Assembly: GCA_019054805.1 (NCBI GenBank) | Contig: JAHQIY010000009.1 | Coordinates: 2,356,001 to 2,420,000, forward strand | DNA from: Brachionus manjavacas | Lineage: Eukaryota > Rotifera > Eurotatoria > Ploima > Brachionidae | Direction: 5' to 3' | DNA: 64,000 bases | Shown: one piece after another, positions 19,968 through 32,000 of the stretch | How the letters are laid out: each line of letters starts with the position of its first letter | Numbering within the stretch: position 1 is the stretch's first letter | Translations under genes and position numbers: made by a program | The notes under the pieces: model-generated | Databases searched by the model: none | Seen by the model: the letters and a program-made list of their open reading frames with translations, nothing else | Told to the model about the DNA's origin: nothing

Positions 19968-21264
19968 CTTGTTTGCCATATTTTTTAAATCAATGCCACA
20001 ATTAATAAATGAAAGTACAAAATTTTAAAACAATACACAAAAATAAAAATTGAATATAATTAAATAACGATATTTTAAGAAAAGTTTAGGCATTTCGCAC
20101 AAAAGAAAAAATAAGGTGTTTTTTGGTTGGTATTGTTTTTGTAGTATGAATCTTAAATTTGTGGTAATTTATTATAGTTATATTTAACCGATTTGATTTT
20201 TATGGGCCTTTTTAAATTAAAAAAAAATATAAAAATTAAATGTTTACTTAAATCAATAAAAGTTTCTAGTTCACAATATAAATTTATCTTATTTCATATT
20301 ATTAAAAATTTTGTTCATTTTTTTATTTCGTATTCGCCTATTTTTTTTCCTCTATTTCGTTTCCGATTTCTAATTTTGCTTATTATTTATGTATTTCTCA
20401 AATTTTTCTTTTCCAAAAGAAAACTCATTCTTCATTGAACTTTGTTTTTAAGCTTATTTTTTGATATCGTCAATTACCTTTTCTATCAAACTGATAAACA
20501 GCTTTGAGGTCTTCATCGAGCTTTCATGAGCTAATAAACTAAAACTCCTTTTTTCAAATTATAACGGTTATAATTTGAAAAATGAATCGATTCGGTTATT
20601 CGATAGAAGAATTTTATCTAAAAAAGACGAGTAAAAAAAAAAAGAGAAAAGAAAAATGAAAAAACTTGAACAATAATTATTGAAATTAAAAGAAAGCTAA
20701 AAATATTAACAATTTAACATATCATCGCTTTGAAACCAAACTTTAAATTTTATTTTGATATTTGATAAAAAAATCGAAAACATAATCTAAACTCTTTTCA
20801 ACAAAACTATCTGTTACCAGATTTTCTTCACACCCAATATTTCTTTGGGAGGAAGACAAAATATATACATGACAAAATTTAGAAAGATAAAATATAGAAT
20901 AGTACTATATGTAAAAAAATATAGAAAATTTTAATTATATTATTAAAATAATATATTTGAGACTTTTATTTGACTAAAACTCTTAGAGACTTTGACTTAA
21001 ACTAAAAATTAAAAAAAAGGTTTAGGAAATAATTTACTAATGGACGAGCACTTTTGACGCATATATCGAAATAAAAAAGTATAAAAAACTCTTTTATAGT
21101 ATAGAGATAAATAAATAAAGCATAAGATTTTTTTTTTATATGATCGCATACACGTGATCAAATTAGCATTAAGTTTCTCGTAAAAGCATAAAATAATATT
21201 TTAAGTATAAGAAGAATTATGTAATTTATATTTTTAAAATTAATTGTAAAATATGACAATTACA
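19968..21264. other. AT-rich spacer with a perfect inverted repeat
   Basis: No gene was recognised. At 20550-20582 two 16-bp arms (TTTTTCAAATTATAAC and its inverse) are separated by one G, giving a 33-bp near-perfect palindrome. Other frames here are low-complexity Lys/Phe/Ile runs typical of random AT-rich DNA. Confidence 0.5.
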
Positions 21265-21540
21265 AAATTTTAAATTAAAAATGCCACCGAAAGGCAAAAT
21301 CAAATACGTGGTAATCGGTAGATCTGATCATAATGGCACTTTTTATCCGATTTGTATATCTCTTGTTAGTCATGGACAAGCAATTGATTTTATTAATATA
21401 TTGCAGTCATTGAAAGAACTCTGTTTAAGTTTAAACGTATCTTTTCAGCCTACTTGTTTTTTACAAGATGCGTATTAGAAACTAAAAGAGGACCTGGTCG
21501 TCCACGTAAAGCTAGATATGCTTTAGTAATGGAATAATTA
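21265..21540 (+). pseudogene. Short MULE transposase remnant
   Basis: The frame 21281-21478 reads KYVVIGRSDHNGTFYPICIS, then SHGQAIDFINILQSLKELC and QPTCFLQDAY, the first part of the MULE DDE core. Immediately after, in another frame, comes TKRGPGRPRKARYALVME, the basic C-terminal tail. Everything between has been deleted, leaving about 90 codons of a protein normally several hundred residues long. Confidence 0.6.
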
Positions 21541-22990
21541 ATATTAAAGTTTAATTGACTTAAATTGATTTCTTTTTGGAATATTTTTTATACTATGTTT
21601 TATTCTGTTATGCTTGATTGAATTTTATTTCATACTATTTTCGTTCTTTGTAATTTTTTATACTAAAAAAATAAATTCTTTATACTATAAAAATATTTTT
21701 TTTTCTCTACTGAAAAAAAATATGTGTTTATGCGTTAAGAGGTTATTTTTATGCGTCAAACGATTTTCTCCTTTACTTTACTTTACTTACTTTACTTTAT
21801 TTATTTGAGGGAAAGCCTCAGGCTACTCAGAATGGAACAAAGTCCTTTTTTTTAGCCTAACGATTATTAAAAAGGATCAAAAATTGTTTAAATGTGTTTC
21901 GAGTAAAAATCAAAAATAAAATAAAAAACATAAATAAATATATAATTAGGGGTTGTTGTTGGATAAGCGTGTTGACCCAGAATTTTCTCCTTTACTAATT
22001 GACAAAGAAAAAAATTGAAATAAAATTAATTAGACTGTTTTTTTTCTACATTTTTTTTTTAAGGTAAATTCTACATTTTTTTTTACAGGTAAATTCTATA
22101 TTATCCAATAAAAAATCGTTTTCTACATTTTGTCTTTCTATATTTTGACACACTGCCATTTCTTTTATTTTATCCTAAAACATTTTTTTGGTAAATATTT
22201 TAAGAAATTTATTTTGCATATAATCGCTTTCTAGACATTCTTGAGTGCGTTAATAGGTTAAGAATATTTCTTAAATACAATTACTTTCAAAACATTTTCT
22301 TTTTTTTTTTGCTGTTATTTTAACTTAGAAGGTTACTAATTATATCAAGTTGAATTCCATATTTGCCTCCTTTTTTTTGCAAATTTTATAGTTTAATCTA
22401 TTCAATCTTTTCTACACCCACAATAACAGAAACAAAATGGTTTGGATTCCATTGTTCTTTTGTAGGCTTTTTCCAGTCTGTATTAGTCGACATTATAGCT
22501 ACAATTAGCGCTTAAAAAAATAATGATAATGAAAAAGGGATAAAATTTCTGTAAATGTATCCTAATGATAAGCATTGAAATACCTGGTCCCAAAACAGTT
22601 TTCAAAATTATATACCATTTTTCAATATAACACGGTAAAATGTGCCAATTATTTTACTAAATACTAGTTTAAAAACTTTAATTAATAAAAATATAAGGTG
22701 AAATTCAATTTCGATTAAATTATTTGTTTATATTCCAGCATACTTAATTAAATTTGAAAATCGATTAAAATCTTAAATTCTTCTTAGTAAAAAATAAATT
22801 CGTGATTTCAAAAGAGCCTCAGGAATACAATTTCGGCTCTTAGTAGTTTATTAAAATTATTTTTTTCAGTTTTAATAGAACACAAAATTTTTTTTGATTC
22901 AAAAATATATTGAACTTTTCTTCTCACATCATTCTTTTGTCTCGCAAAGATTTGTTGAAAATTAATATTCAGCGAGCTTGAAATTCCAAA
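21541..22990. other. AT-rich spacer with CTTTA tandem
   Basis: No gene was recognised. A CTTTA/CTTAC short tandem occupies about 21772-21802, next to GGGAAAGCCTCAGGCTACTC, possibly the end of a LINE. A 31-codon minus-strand frame beginning near 22493 (MSTNTDWKKPTKEQWNPNHF) looks protein-like but is too short to call. Confidence 0.35.
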
Positions 22991-22996
22991 TAAATG

Positions 22997-23345
22997 CTAA
23001 AGACTTCCCCGGCTGTTCTCATTAACATGGCTCATCATCTCATGGTTAAATAAGTCGCTTTTTGAACCATCAATATTACTGCCGCAAAAACGATTTATCC
23101 ATTCTCTTATACGTGAACTATTCTTTTCATTTAACTGGTTATTAAGTTGTAAATTTAATGAATCATTATTTATATATTTATGGACATAAAAAGCCATTTA
23201 TAAAATATATCTGATCCTAAGCTCGATTTGAAAAAGCGCATATCCATTTAATGCTTCATAAATGGCACGAAACAAGAAATCAACATCTGCATTTACTTTT
23301 AACGGTATTAAAGTATGATATATGCATTCCGGATTTTTCGCATTT
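22997..23345 (-). pseudogene. OTU-like protease domain fragment
   Basis: On the minus strand a broken frame reads KVNADVDFLFRAIYEALNG, then FQIELRIR, a stop, and MAFYVHKYINNDS. The pattern D-x-x-(C/F)-(L/F)-F-R-A-I followed by ELR.R....Y resembles the start of an OTU cysteine protease domain. The Cys normally following the Asp-Gly pair appears to be lost (DVDF in place of DGDC), so it would be catalytically dead. OTU domains occur in several transposon-derived proteins. Moderate to low certainty. Confidence 0.4.
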
Positions 23346-23724
23346 ATACGGCTGTGGAGTCAGAAAAAAAGGTCCTAGAGCTAACCTCTAAATTGTGCTT
23401 GAAAGTAGACAAAATGTTGCACTTGGAAAATGATTGGCGCCTGAAGGCGGGCTTTTGATTCTGGCTAAAAAGCCCGTAAATTTTTTGGGTTCTTTCTTAT
23501 TTAAACCCAAAAAATTAAAGCCATCAACAAGTCTCACCATATCGATTTTTAGTGCAGCAAAAAATAAAATTCCTTGGGCTTTGGCCTCAATTGTGCGTGA
23601 AAGAGCATAAAATTTTGTCCTAGAAAACACATGAAAGGAGATTATTAAATTATTCCTTTGGTCGCTAAGGAGTGATCCGTGTTTTGGCAATTTTTCAATT
23701 TTTTTAAACAAATTAATTATGGCA

Positions 23725-25025
23725 TTGAATTAATTATTTTAGATAAAGGTATTTAATTTACTAGATATTCAAATAAAAGATAAAAAATATTATTTTGACT
23801 AGATATATTTATTAATAAGTAGAAAAAAATACAAATTGATATAATTTTATATTAATAAGTAGAAAAAATAAAAGAATAAAAAATTAAATTCTGCGTTTTT
23901 TATTTTGAGTTTGACTCACAGCGGCATCGCTTGTACTTTTCGCGTCTCTTTTTTTGCAGAAGTAATTGTAATTTGACTGTTTTTACTTGGTCTACCTTGA
24001 CCACGTTTCGGCTTAATAGGTTGACTTGGCCCAGGTTCGTCGTTGTCAAATAGTATATTGCTCGAATTATTTTTGTATGTCTTTTTTTGATCGTTAATTG
24101 GGATGTCCAGAAGTTTCCTATTTCTTTTAAAATTTGACGATTTTTGTTGACGCCAAGTTCAAGCAATTGAATCACTTTTTAGCGAGTTACTCTAGGCAGT
24201 GTGGTGTTTCTATTTGATCTTTTTGGATTGTCATGTTGATGATTATCGTCCGAGGCATAAATATTGACAAACTCGTCTTCGGCATTTAGTAATATATATA
24301 ATCTTTTTGGACACCCTTTAATACAAGTGTAAAAACGTTTTTCTCCCTCTTCCGTGTTGCGTGTGTCTGCGCGAGTCCATTTGACGGATTCGAAACCTTT
24401 TATAAACTCAATTGCATCATTTAGACTTATTTGTTCTGCAACTAAATCATATACTTTGTTTTTACCACGTCCTTTTTTTACAACAATTTGAGCATCATCT
24501 TCAACATCGGTGTCATCGGCGTTTAAATCGGTTTGAATTTGACTTACCGTTGGTCGCGTGTGTCTAGGTTCAATCTCGTAAGTCTCGGTGTCAGAATCAT
24601 TGATGGATTCTGTGGAGCAGTCAGAGCTTATTGAAGAAAAGCTTTCATCAGAGCTCATTTTTGAAACTAAAACTTTAATTTGAGTTCTTAAAGTTCTTTT
24701 TTAACTTATATAGACCACATTTAATCAATTAAAAGAGATGTCAAATTTCAAACTAGTTTCAATCAATTTTTAATGTCAATTAATAGTTTCAATTAATTTT
24801 TAATGTCAATTAATATTTTTATATAGCAGATTCATAAGTTTTGTATTCAATTAATATTTCTTTATAGTTAAAAGCAATTTTTATCTAGTAATATATTTTT
24901 TTTGATAGGTGTTAATTTATTTTTATAGTGTTTAAATTTATTTTCTAGTTATTAATTTTTTTATCTAGTAAAATTAATACATTTTATCTAGTAAAATAAT
25001 TATTTTATCTAGAAGCAATTAATAT
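23725..25025 (-). mobile_element. Core-deleted MULE element with iterated terminal motif
   Basis: The coding remnants (23890-24658) are flanked by AT-rich arms with inverse similarity. On the right, 24960-25015 contains TTTATCTAGTAAAATTAATA and further TTATCTAG copies; on the left, 23728-23800 contains the inverse (ACTAGATA, TTAGATAAAG). Such subterminal iterations suit MULE ends, which often bind transposase at multiple sites. Exact ends and the target duplication were not settled. Confidence 0.5.
23890..24658 (-). pseudogene. MULE N-terminal zinc-finger protein, core lost
   Basis: A clean 159-codon frame from ATG 24658 has an acidic Ser/Asp-rich start, then a FLYWCH or WRKY/GCM1-like finger (FYTCIKGCPKRLYIL ... 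DDNHQHDN) at about residues 105-145. A TAA at 24179-24181 interrupts the same frame, which resumes with IQLLELGVNKNRQIL, the helical region preceding the MULE core. The core itself is missing. In another frame follows a Pro/Lys tail (DNDEPGPSQP, KRGQGRPSK). If translated, the first frame could give a DNA-binding fragment without catalysis. Confidence 0.6.
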
Positions 25026-25269
25026 TATGCGAATTAATTATGAGCAGGTAAGAGTTTAGTTAAATATTAATTAGGAACCAAATTGGAATATTTTCTAAAT
25101 TTAAGAAAATTTAATGATGAGTTTCATTTCAAAAATGCGTAGGGCTAAAATTTAACTTTTTTCTTCCAAGTCAAAATTTGAAAATTAATTAAAATTAAAT
25201 TTATTGTGTAAAACACCAACAACAAAAATTTAAAAGTTAATACTTTAATTTTCTTAAAAAAATTGATTC

Positions 25270-26066
25270 TTATGATTTTTGTTTATAGGTATATTTAATT
25301 ATATGATCAGCTTTTTTCGGCTTTTTAGTGATATTTTTCTTGAGAAAAATGTTCATCACATCATTGAAAATTATTAGTGCACCCAGAGACACCAAAAACG
25401 CAATACTGATTATAGTGCTCGTCTTAATAATTGTTTGAATAAAGACTAATTCTTTATTCTTAATTTCACACTCTGATCCAGAATAATGCTTAAGGCACCG
25501 GCATTCGGGATAGCCAGTTGCATTAACTCTACAATAACCATTTTTTGAACAAGTCTTATTCTCACACAAATTTATCTCTTTTTCACAATGTTGACCGTAG
25601 AAATTTTGGCTGCACAAACAAACATAGTCATACTTAATTTGGTCTTTTCCATTTTGAAAGTTTACCAAGTCAAGACATGTACTGTTGTTAACACACAATT
25701 TAGCATTGCTACAGGGCTTTTTGTTTTTCTCACAAGATTTTCCGAAATGGTCTGTTTCACACATACACTCATATCTTTGAATGTGATTTTTTTTGCATGT
25801 ACCATGATTGGAACAATTGACCAAACAGCCTGATATGTCATAATCTATCGTTGAAATTAAATTTGCAAATTTTTCAGAATTTAAGTTTAAAAATTCTTCC
25901 GGATCCGACTTGCTTAAATTTTTTGCTTCAGTGGTTTGGCTATCACTTGAAGAAGAAGTGGATGAGATCAGATCGAATAAATCCAATTTTTGATTTGAAT
26001 AACTTGATAAATTTTCAATTGGAGAAGTTGTTTCTTGTGCATCGAGAATTGTTGTAGAAACAGTTT
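25270..26066 (-). CDS. Terminal exon: three EGF repeats, membrane span, basic tail
   Basis: The exon starts after an AG at 26067-26068 and ends at TAA 25270-25272. A Ser/Thr-rich stalk (SSTSSSSDSQTTEAK) is followed by three EGF-like repeats: CLVNCSNHGTCKKN ... CMCETDHFGKSC, then KPCSNAKLCVNNSTC ... CLCSQNFYGQHC, then NLCENKTCSKNGYC ... CRCLKHYSGSEC. The third EGF ends at KNKEL. One hydrophobic helix (TIISIAFLVSLGALIIF) and a short Lys-rich cytoplasmic tail finish the protein. Topology is therefore type I. The tail shows no known signalling motif. Confidence 0.85.
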
Positions 26067-29000
26067 CTATGTAAAAAAAAATTTAATAAAAAATCAATCT
26101 TTAAAATGCTACACTTTTTAAGAAAAATAATTAACAAAAAAAGTATTATAATGCCAACTCTAATTATTTCAATTTTTTATTTACCTTTAATTAGAAATAT
26201 TTTGCCACAATTATCTTTGATTTCATTTTTATAGTCATTTCCACAATAACAAATCCTAATAAAAGTAATTTAAAAGATGATAAAAAATTTTTTTGTCAAT
26301 TATTACTTATTTATGAATTGGGCAAGTTTAAAATTTATTTTAAAGCAAAAATTAATGCACTGCAGTTCATCTAAAAACCTCGGCGAAATAACTTGGTGCA
26401 AAAATGTAAAATTGCAGACTTGTTCTTCGAAATAATTTTTCCCATTTGAAATTAGTTCTTGTGGAATTTCTAAAATAAAATTTTAAATTAAACCAAAATT
26501 TAAAAATACAAAATTATTTAACCATTTATTATATATTGGTCTGCTTTTTGAAAGTTTCCATTATAGTGTCCATCTACACTGGCTTCTAAGCCGCAATTAA
26601 TAGAATTTGGATTTGTAAAGTTTGAATAAAAATTTTTTAAGCAAAAACATTTTGTCATCATAGAAGCTAAAATGCTGGAATTCATGAGTTTGCAAAAAAT
26701 TGCACATTTAAAAGCCGAATTATTCTTGAAATCAATAAAAATTTCCTTAAAAGCAGGATCAAAATGGACACATCCAGAATGGTTAAGATAAAATCTTTTC
26801 ATGTTTGTTTCCAATTCTTTATGATTGACTTTAAAGACACTTTTTAGATAATAATCAGATCCACCCTCTCCGCCAAGTTCCCTGTAGTCACAATTTGAAT
26901 TGCTGTAATCAATTTCTATTATTTTGTATTTTTCGTCCGAGCAATAGCACTCGGCTGAAGATAAACTTGAGAAAATAAAAAAATAAAATTTCGAAATGAT
27001 TTACCATATTAACTAAACAATTCATTTTATTTTAAAATTATTTAAAATTATAATTGTTTTTTATTATTTTCATACTGTTAAATATTAATCCTAAAATAGT
27101 CACCTGTTTCGAAAATGGCTTCTGTAAAATGATTTATCTCTACAGGCTTCTAAACACTTTAAATTTGTATTTTGTGTAAGCATCTCCAAACCTGTTTTAT
27201 TTACTGTTGTACACTCTGAAAACATTCCATAATAATACGAAGCTTTTAATTTAATTTTTAAATTTTTTTTACTTTTTATTGAAAAAAAAATTTAAAGTTT
27301 ACCTGGATCAGAAATATAAACTGAAAAAGGATAATAAACTTTTCCTCCACAAAATTCACTAATATTACCCGGACATTTAAGATCACAATTATTGGCTTTA
27401 TTGTACGATCCAAATGAATTTCCACAAGAGCATTGATATTGATTGTAAGTTGCGGAAAAGTTATATCCAAAATTTGAACAAACAATTTGGCACATCTCGT
27501 TGGTCATTTTGTTCTTATTCACAAAAACGAGATCATTTATTTCCAAAGGAATTGTGTCATAATAACAACCTTGATAGTCATTCTCATGATCAATTTCTAA
27601 TGAGCTTCTTGTGACTTTTTTTTTTAAAGCTCAGTAAATTAGTTAACTAGAAAAATTTTGAAAAAGTGCTTACCTTCAATAAAAGCGGTATTATTAAATG
27701 GTATCTGTTGAAATGCTGAAAAAATTCTAAATTTTCCTGTTCTATTGAATGTTTTGTTGACTTGAAGCAAACAATTTAAAGCAAGCGAATACTGGCGAAC
27801 ATCAGAATCCCCAAAATCTACCAAAAGCGTATAATTAAAATCAAAGTGCTGATCTGAGGTAACATTTATTAGACAACTAATTTCTAGATATTTTTCGCAG
27901 GTTTTAGGGCACATTAAATCAAATTTTAAATCTTTATCAATTAGTGAAATTAATATTAATTACAAAAATTTAAAATAAAATACTGATTATTTGATAGACA
28001 CTATTTCTAAAATAGCCACCACATGTTTGGTTATGATTACCATTGCATTTTATGTCACAATTTAGCTCATCATCTTGATTGTTTTTATCAAGTGAATTAG
28101 AACAAGTGCATAATGTTCTGAATAAGGAAGAAAATTTTTATCAATTTTATTTATTAATAAATGAAGCTGTGAGAATGCATTTTGTTTAAAAAAAGTTTTA
28201 AAAATAATTTAATAAATGGACTATATTTAAATTTGTTTTTTGACATAAGTTTGTTTTATTAAATTTAATTGTTTAAAATAATTTGTTCAATTTTATAATA
28301 AAACTTAAATGAATTAGAAGTCATGCATTTATTTGATTCGACTTTTGGCTTAGCAATCTAAATCTTAATTAATAGCGTCATCATTTAATTAAAAAGCTAA
28401 ATTTCTAATGGACAGTTCGCTTGTTGGAGGGAACTGATAATCACAAAACAATCTTTTAGCAACTCAAATGTGTACTTAAAGACTCTGAATTTAAAGAAAC
28501 TACAGCTTTTTACAATTTCTCTTGTATATGGATTGTAAATTTCCAACACGCCTTTACCATTTCGAAAGTCTTTGAATGTTCAATCGAAATAAATGGTGAC
28601 TTTTATAAGCTTGAAAATCCCAAAAAATTGCTAGAGGCAAGATATTTAGATTTAACTTTCTCCTAGAAGATTTCAACAAGAATTTATTTCGAGACTCTTC
28701 AATGCTGTTAAAATCAATGATCTCAAAGTTTAACAAATTTTAGAAGTATTATACAAGGATAGTCAAGTTAAAAACGGTGTGAAAAGAGTAAAAGTTTCCT
28801 TCCCGAAAGAATCAGATCAGTTAATTAAAAATTTGAATGGCCCCCCCAGTTCTATCCAGATAAAATTTGTAATTACAATTGCTGGACAAAAACAAAATTG
28901 CTTTTTATGTAATGGTGAAGGTCACAACATTGCTAGATGTCGTGTTAAGAACCAGGCTTTCGAAAAATGTAATCTAAAAGGACATTTGACCCACAGATGC

Positions 29001-32000
29001 TCATTACCTTAGAGACTTAAATCGATTGAACGAGCTAAAATTGACTAAAGCGAACTGCCGATACAAGAAGGAGAAGAAATTTTCCAGAGTTCGAAAATAA
29101 CGAGTCAACAAATGAGGAATCTCTCTTGTAGTCACAATCCAGTCAAAAAAAGTACGCATACTCCAGTTTTACCAGTCAATCTTAAAAGGATTCTGAACAA
29201 TTAAAATGCTCAAATTTTGAAAAATTTAGGGATCAATCTAAAAAGTCATTAAAATCCCTTTTATCAATGTTCAAACAAGTAAGCAAATCAAAAAATGAAA
29301 AATTTTCATGGTGAGATCTTCTTTAAGCCATTTTTTTCATGTAGAATTTATGTTATTAAATCAAAATTCCGAATAGGTTCAAATTTTTCCTAAATTGCTA
29401 CCTCAAAGGACAAATAACTGCAAAATAATACATAACGATTCACAAGTCAAAAAACTTCTCGAATTTTTGAATTTTTTTAAAGTTTTTTTAATTTAGTGAT
29501 AAAATAGAATCTTAATATAAATTAAATTTTTGAAAAAGATTTTGTTCGGCTTACTTATATCATATTGAATTTTTAATGGCCCAAAGAAGTCTAAAAAATT
29601 TCCCGGGTCTCCTGTTGTTAAAAGAAAAAAATAATTTTAACTAAAAGTTTACCGTAATAGCTAATATTGTGAAGCAAATGTTGGATTCCTTGGAATTTCA
29701 TAAGACTCAAAACTAACATCTAGCTCAATGATTTATGAGTCAAAATAAAGTTACAAATGTCTAATAAATTAAAATTATGACAAAATACAAAAAGTACAAA
29801 GAGTAAAATAGTTTTTCAAAAGCTTAATCTCATTGCCTATCCATGCTTTTCGCATATTATTTGATGAAGAAGCTTGAATCTAATTCAATTTTAATTCATT
29901 CAATCTTTTCTAAAAGAGTCAAAAATAGCCGACTTTCAAGTTAAATAATTTTTCCCAAAACTTCATTCTAAATCAGATAATTTTCAACCCCATTTTGGTA
30001 GCTGCATAGCTATATTTATTTTCATTGCAATAAATAATACAATTATCATTGCTCAGAAATCCAAATTCTCTACCATCTTTAAAATTTGGGCTTATCATAA
30101 AGCATCCAGAATAAATTCCGATCATTGCTGTCTTGGTTGTGTTCGCTTTAAATTTTTTTAAGTATTCAGTAATTTTTGAATTTTCTTTAGTTTACTTTGA
30201 ATTTTGTACAAACGGGAAAATGAATTGCATCCACAAAAGCGATGATTTGAATAAGGACATGCACAATGACATGAGCTTCTCGCTTGATATATTGGATTAC
30301 TTGATCTGCAGAGACAAACTCTAGCAAAGCTTTAGAAAATTTTTAAATAATAAAATGATTTAAAAAAATTAATGGTACTGTGAATTTTGAAAAAAATAAA
30401 AATTTAAAATTTAAAAAACCATTTTGATTAAGTCTAAGACTCGTTCTGCAAAATTAATCAGTCAAATTGGGTCTAGGCATCAACTCTGCCATTCAAATTA
30501 AAAGATTTACTAATTAATAAAATTAAGGGTTCTTTAGAATCAGTGAAGTTCGTTTCAATTCAGAAAAACTTAGAAAGAGAAAAAATGCTCAATTTCAAGC
30601 AAAATAAGTCTGCTAAATACTCGATTATCTTCAATTTTCTGCATTTTGCACGCCATTTAAAAGTACTCTAAACACTAAGTACTTCAATAAAATTTAAACA
30701 ATGCTTTAACTTTGAATTTCAAATATTATTTTAAATTAGAATTTTGCTAACTTTTTTTTTACTTCAACATGATAACACTATTGCAACAGGTAGTATGTAA
30801 GAAAGTTAACTTTTATCAGTATTTAGCTTTTTCTTGACTCAACCGAAAGTTGTTAGACAACTGAATTTTAAAACTTAAGTTTTATTCTAATGCTTTATCC
30901 CTTCTCTCAGTCAGACCCTAATCAGTCTAGTCGCACCACATACATATAGTGTTTTTCTGACTTGCAGAGTTTATTCGAAGACTTAATTGTAAATCCACAA
31001 GATACAAAATTTGTTTTCGCTAATATAACTTACAGAAAGAGTTAAGAGCTAGCAAAACAAATTTTTTTAATTTTAAACTTTTCCTGTTAAAAATTCACAA
31101 AACTGAAGATTATTACCGATTTTTGGTTGCAGAAAATATAAAACCATTGCTGATGCATTGTATCGCACATATTTCTTGATTTTTTATCAAAAGATGATAA
31201 TTTATTTGAACATAACCAAAATTCCAAAAGCATCCAATGTAATCACCATTTTCTTTAAATTTTAAAAAAATTATTTATTATCAATTAGTAAAATATTCAT
31301 GCTTCAACAAAAATTTATTATTTTTAACACTAGAAGCGCCAAGGTGTCAAAATGATTCTTTTTGATTTTTTACTAAGTTATAATTCAATAGTCTGAAAAG
31401 ATTAAAACTTGAAATTGTAAAGTTAGCATTAAATAAAGATAAATTTTAAAATTTTTTTATTAACATATTCACATGATGCTTCATTTTTTTAAATTGACTT
31501 TATACTACTAGAAGCACCAAAAAGGGTCAAATGACTCCTATTGAAATTTTATTCAATTTGAAAGCTTTGATTTAGTTTTTTCTTTAAAATAAAATGAATA
31601 ATTCTAGAATTTCTGCTCTAAGTGCTAAAGAAATTATTAAAAGATGAGCTGACATAGAAACTGATGACTCGGACGCTGGATCAGAATACGAAAATGATGA
31701 TTTTGACTCTGATGAGGATGAAGACTTCAGCAGTGAGTGCGAAATGGATAAACTTGATGAACAAGAACTTATAAATGATGAAAATGAAGATGAAAATTAT
31801 AAAAAAATTGATGAATAAATTGAATTAGTAATTCGTCTAGGGATTGGTGACCAATCAGTGCGAGAATTTCCTTCAACTGCCGACAAAACTTCCAAAGCAG
31901 GTGCGATTTGGGATAAATTAGAGCTTGATAAATCAAAGAGAGTCATAAACCAAGTAAAATTCTCGGGAAAACCTGGCCCAACTTCGTATACCACAAGACG

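Noticed and set aside
23388..23711. 107-codon minus-strand frame
   Set aside because: No family resemblance or supporting splice signals; may be part of a decayed element but cannot be called.
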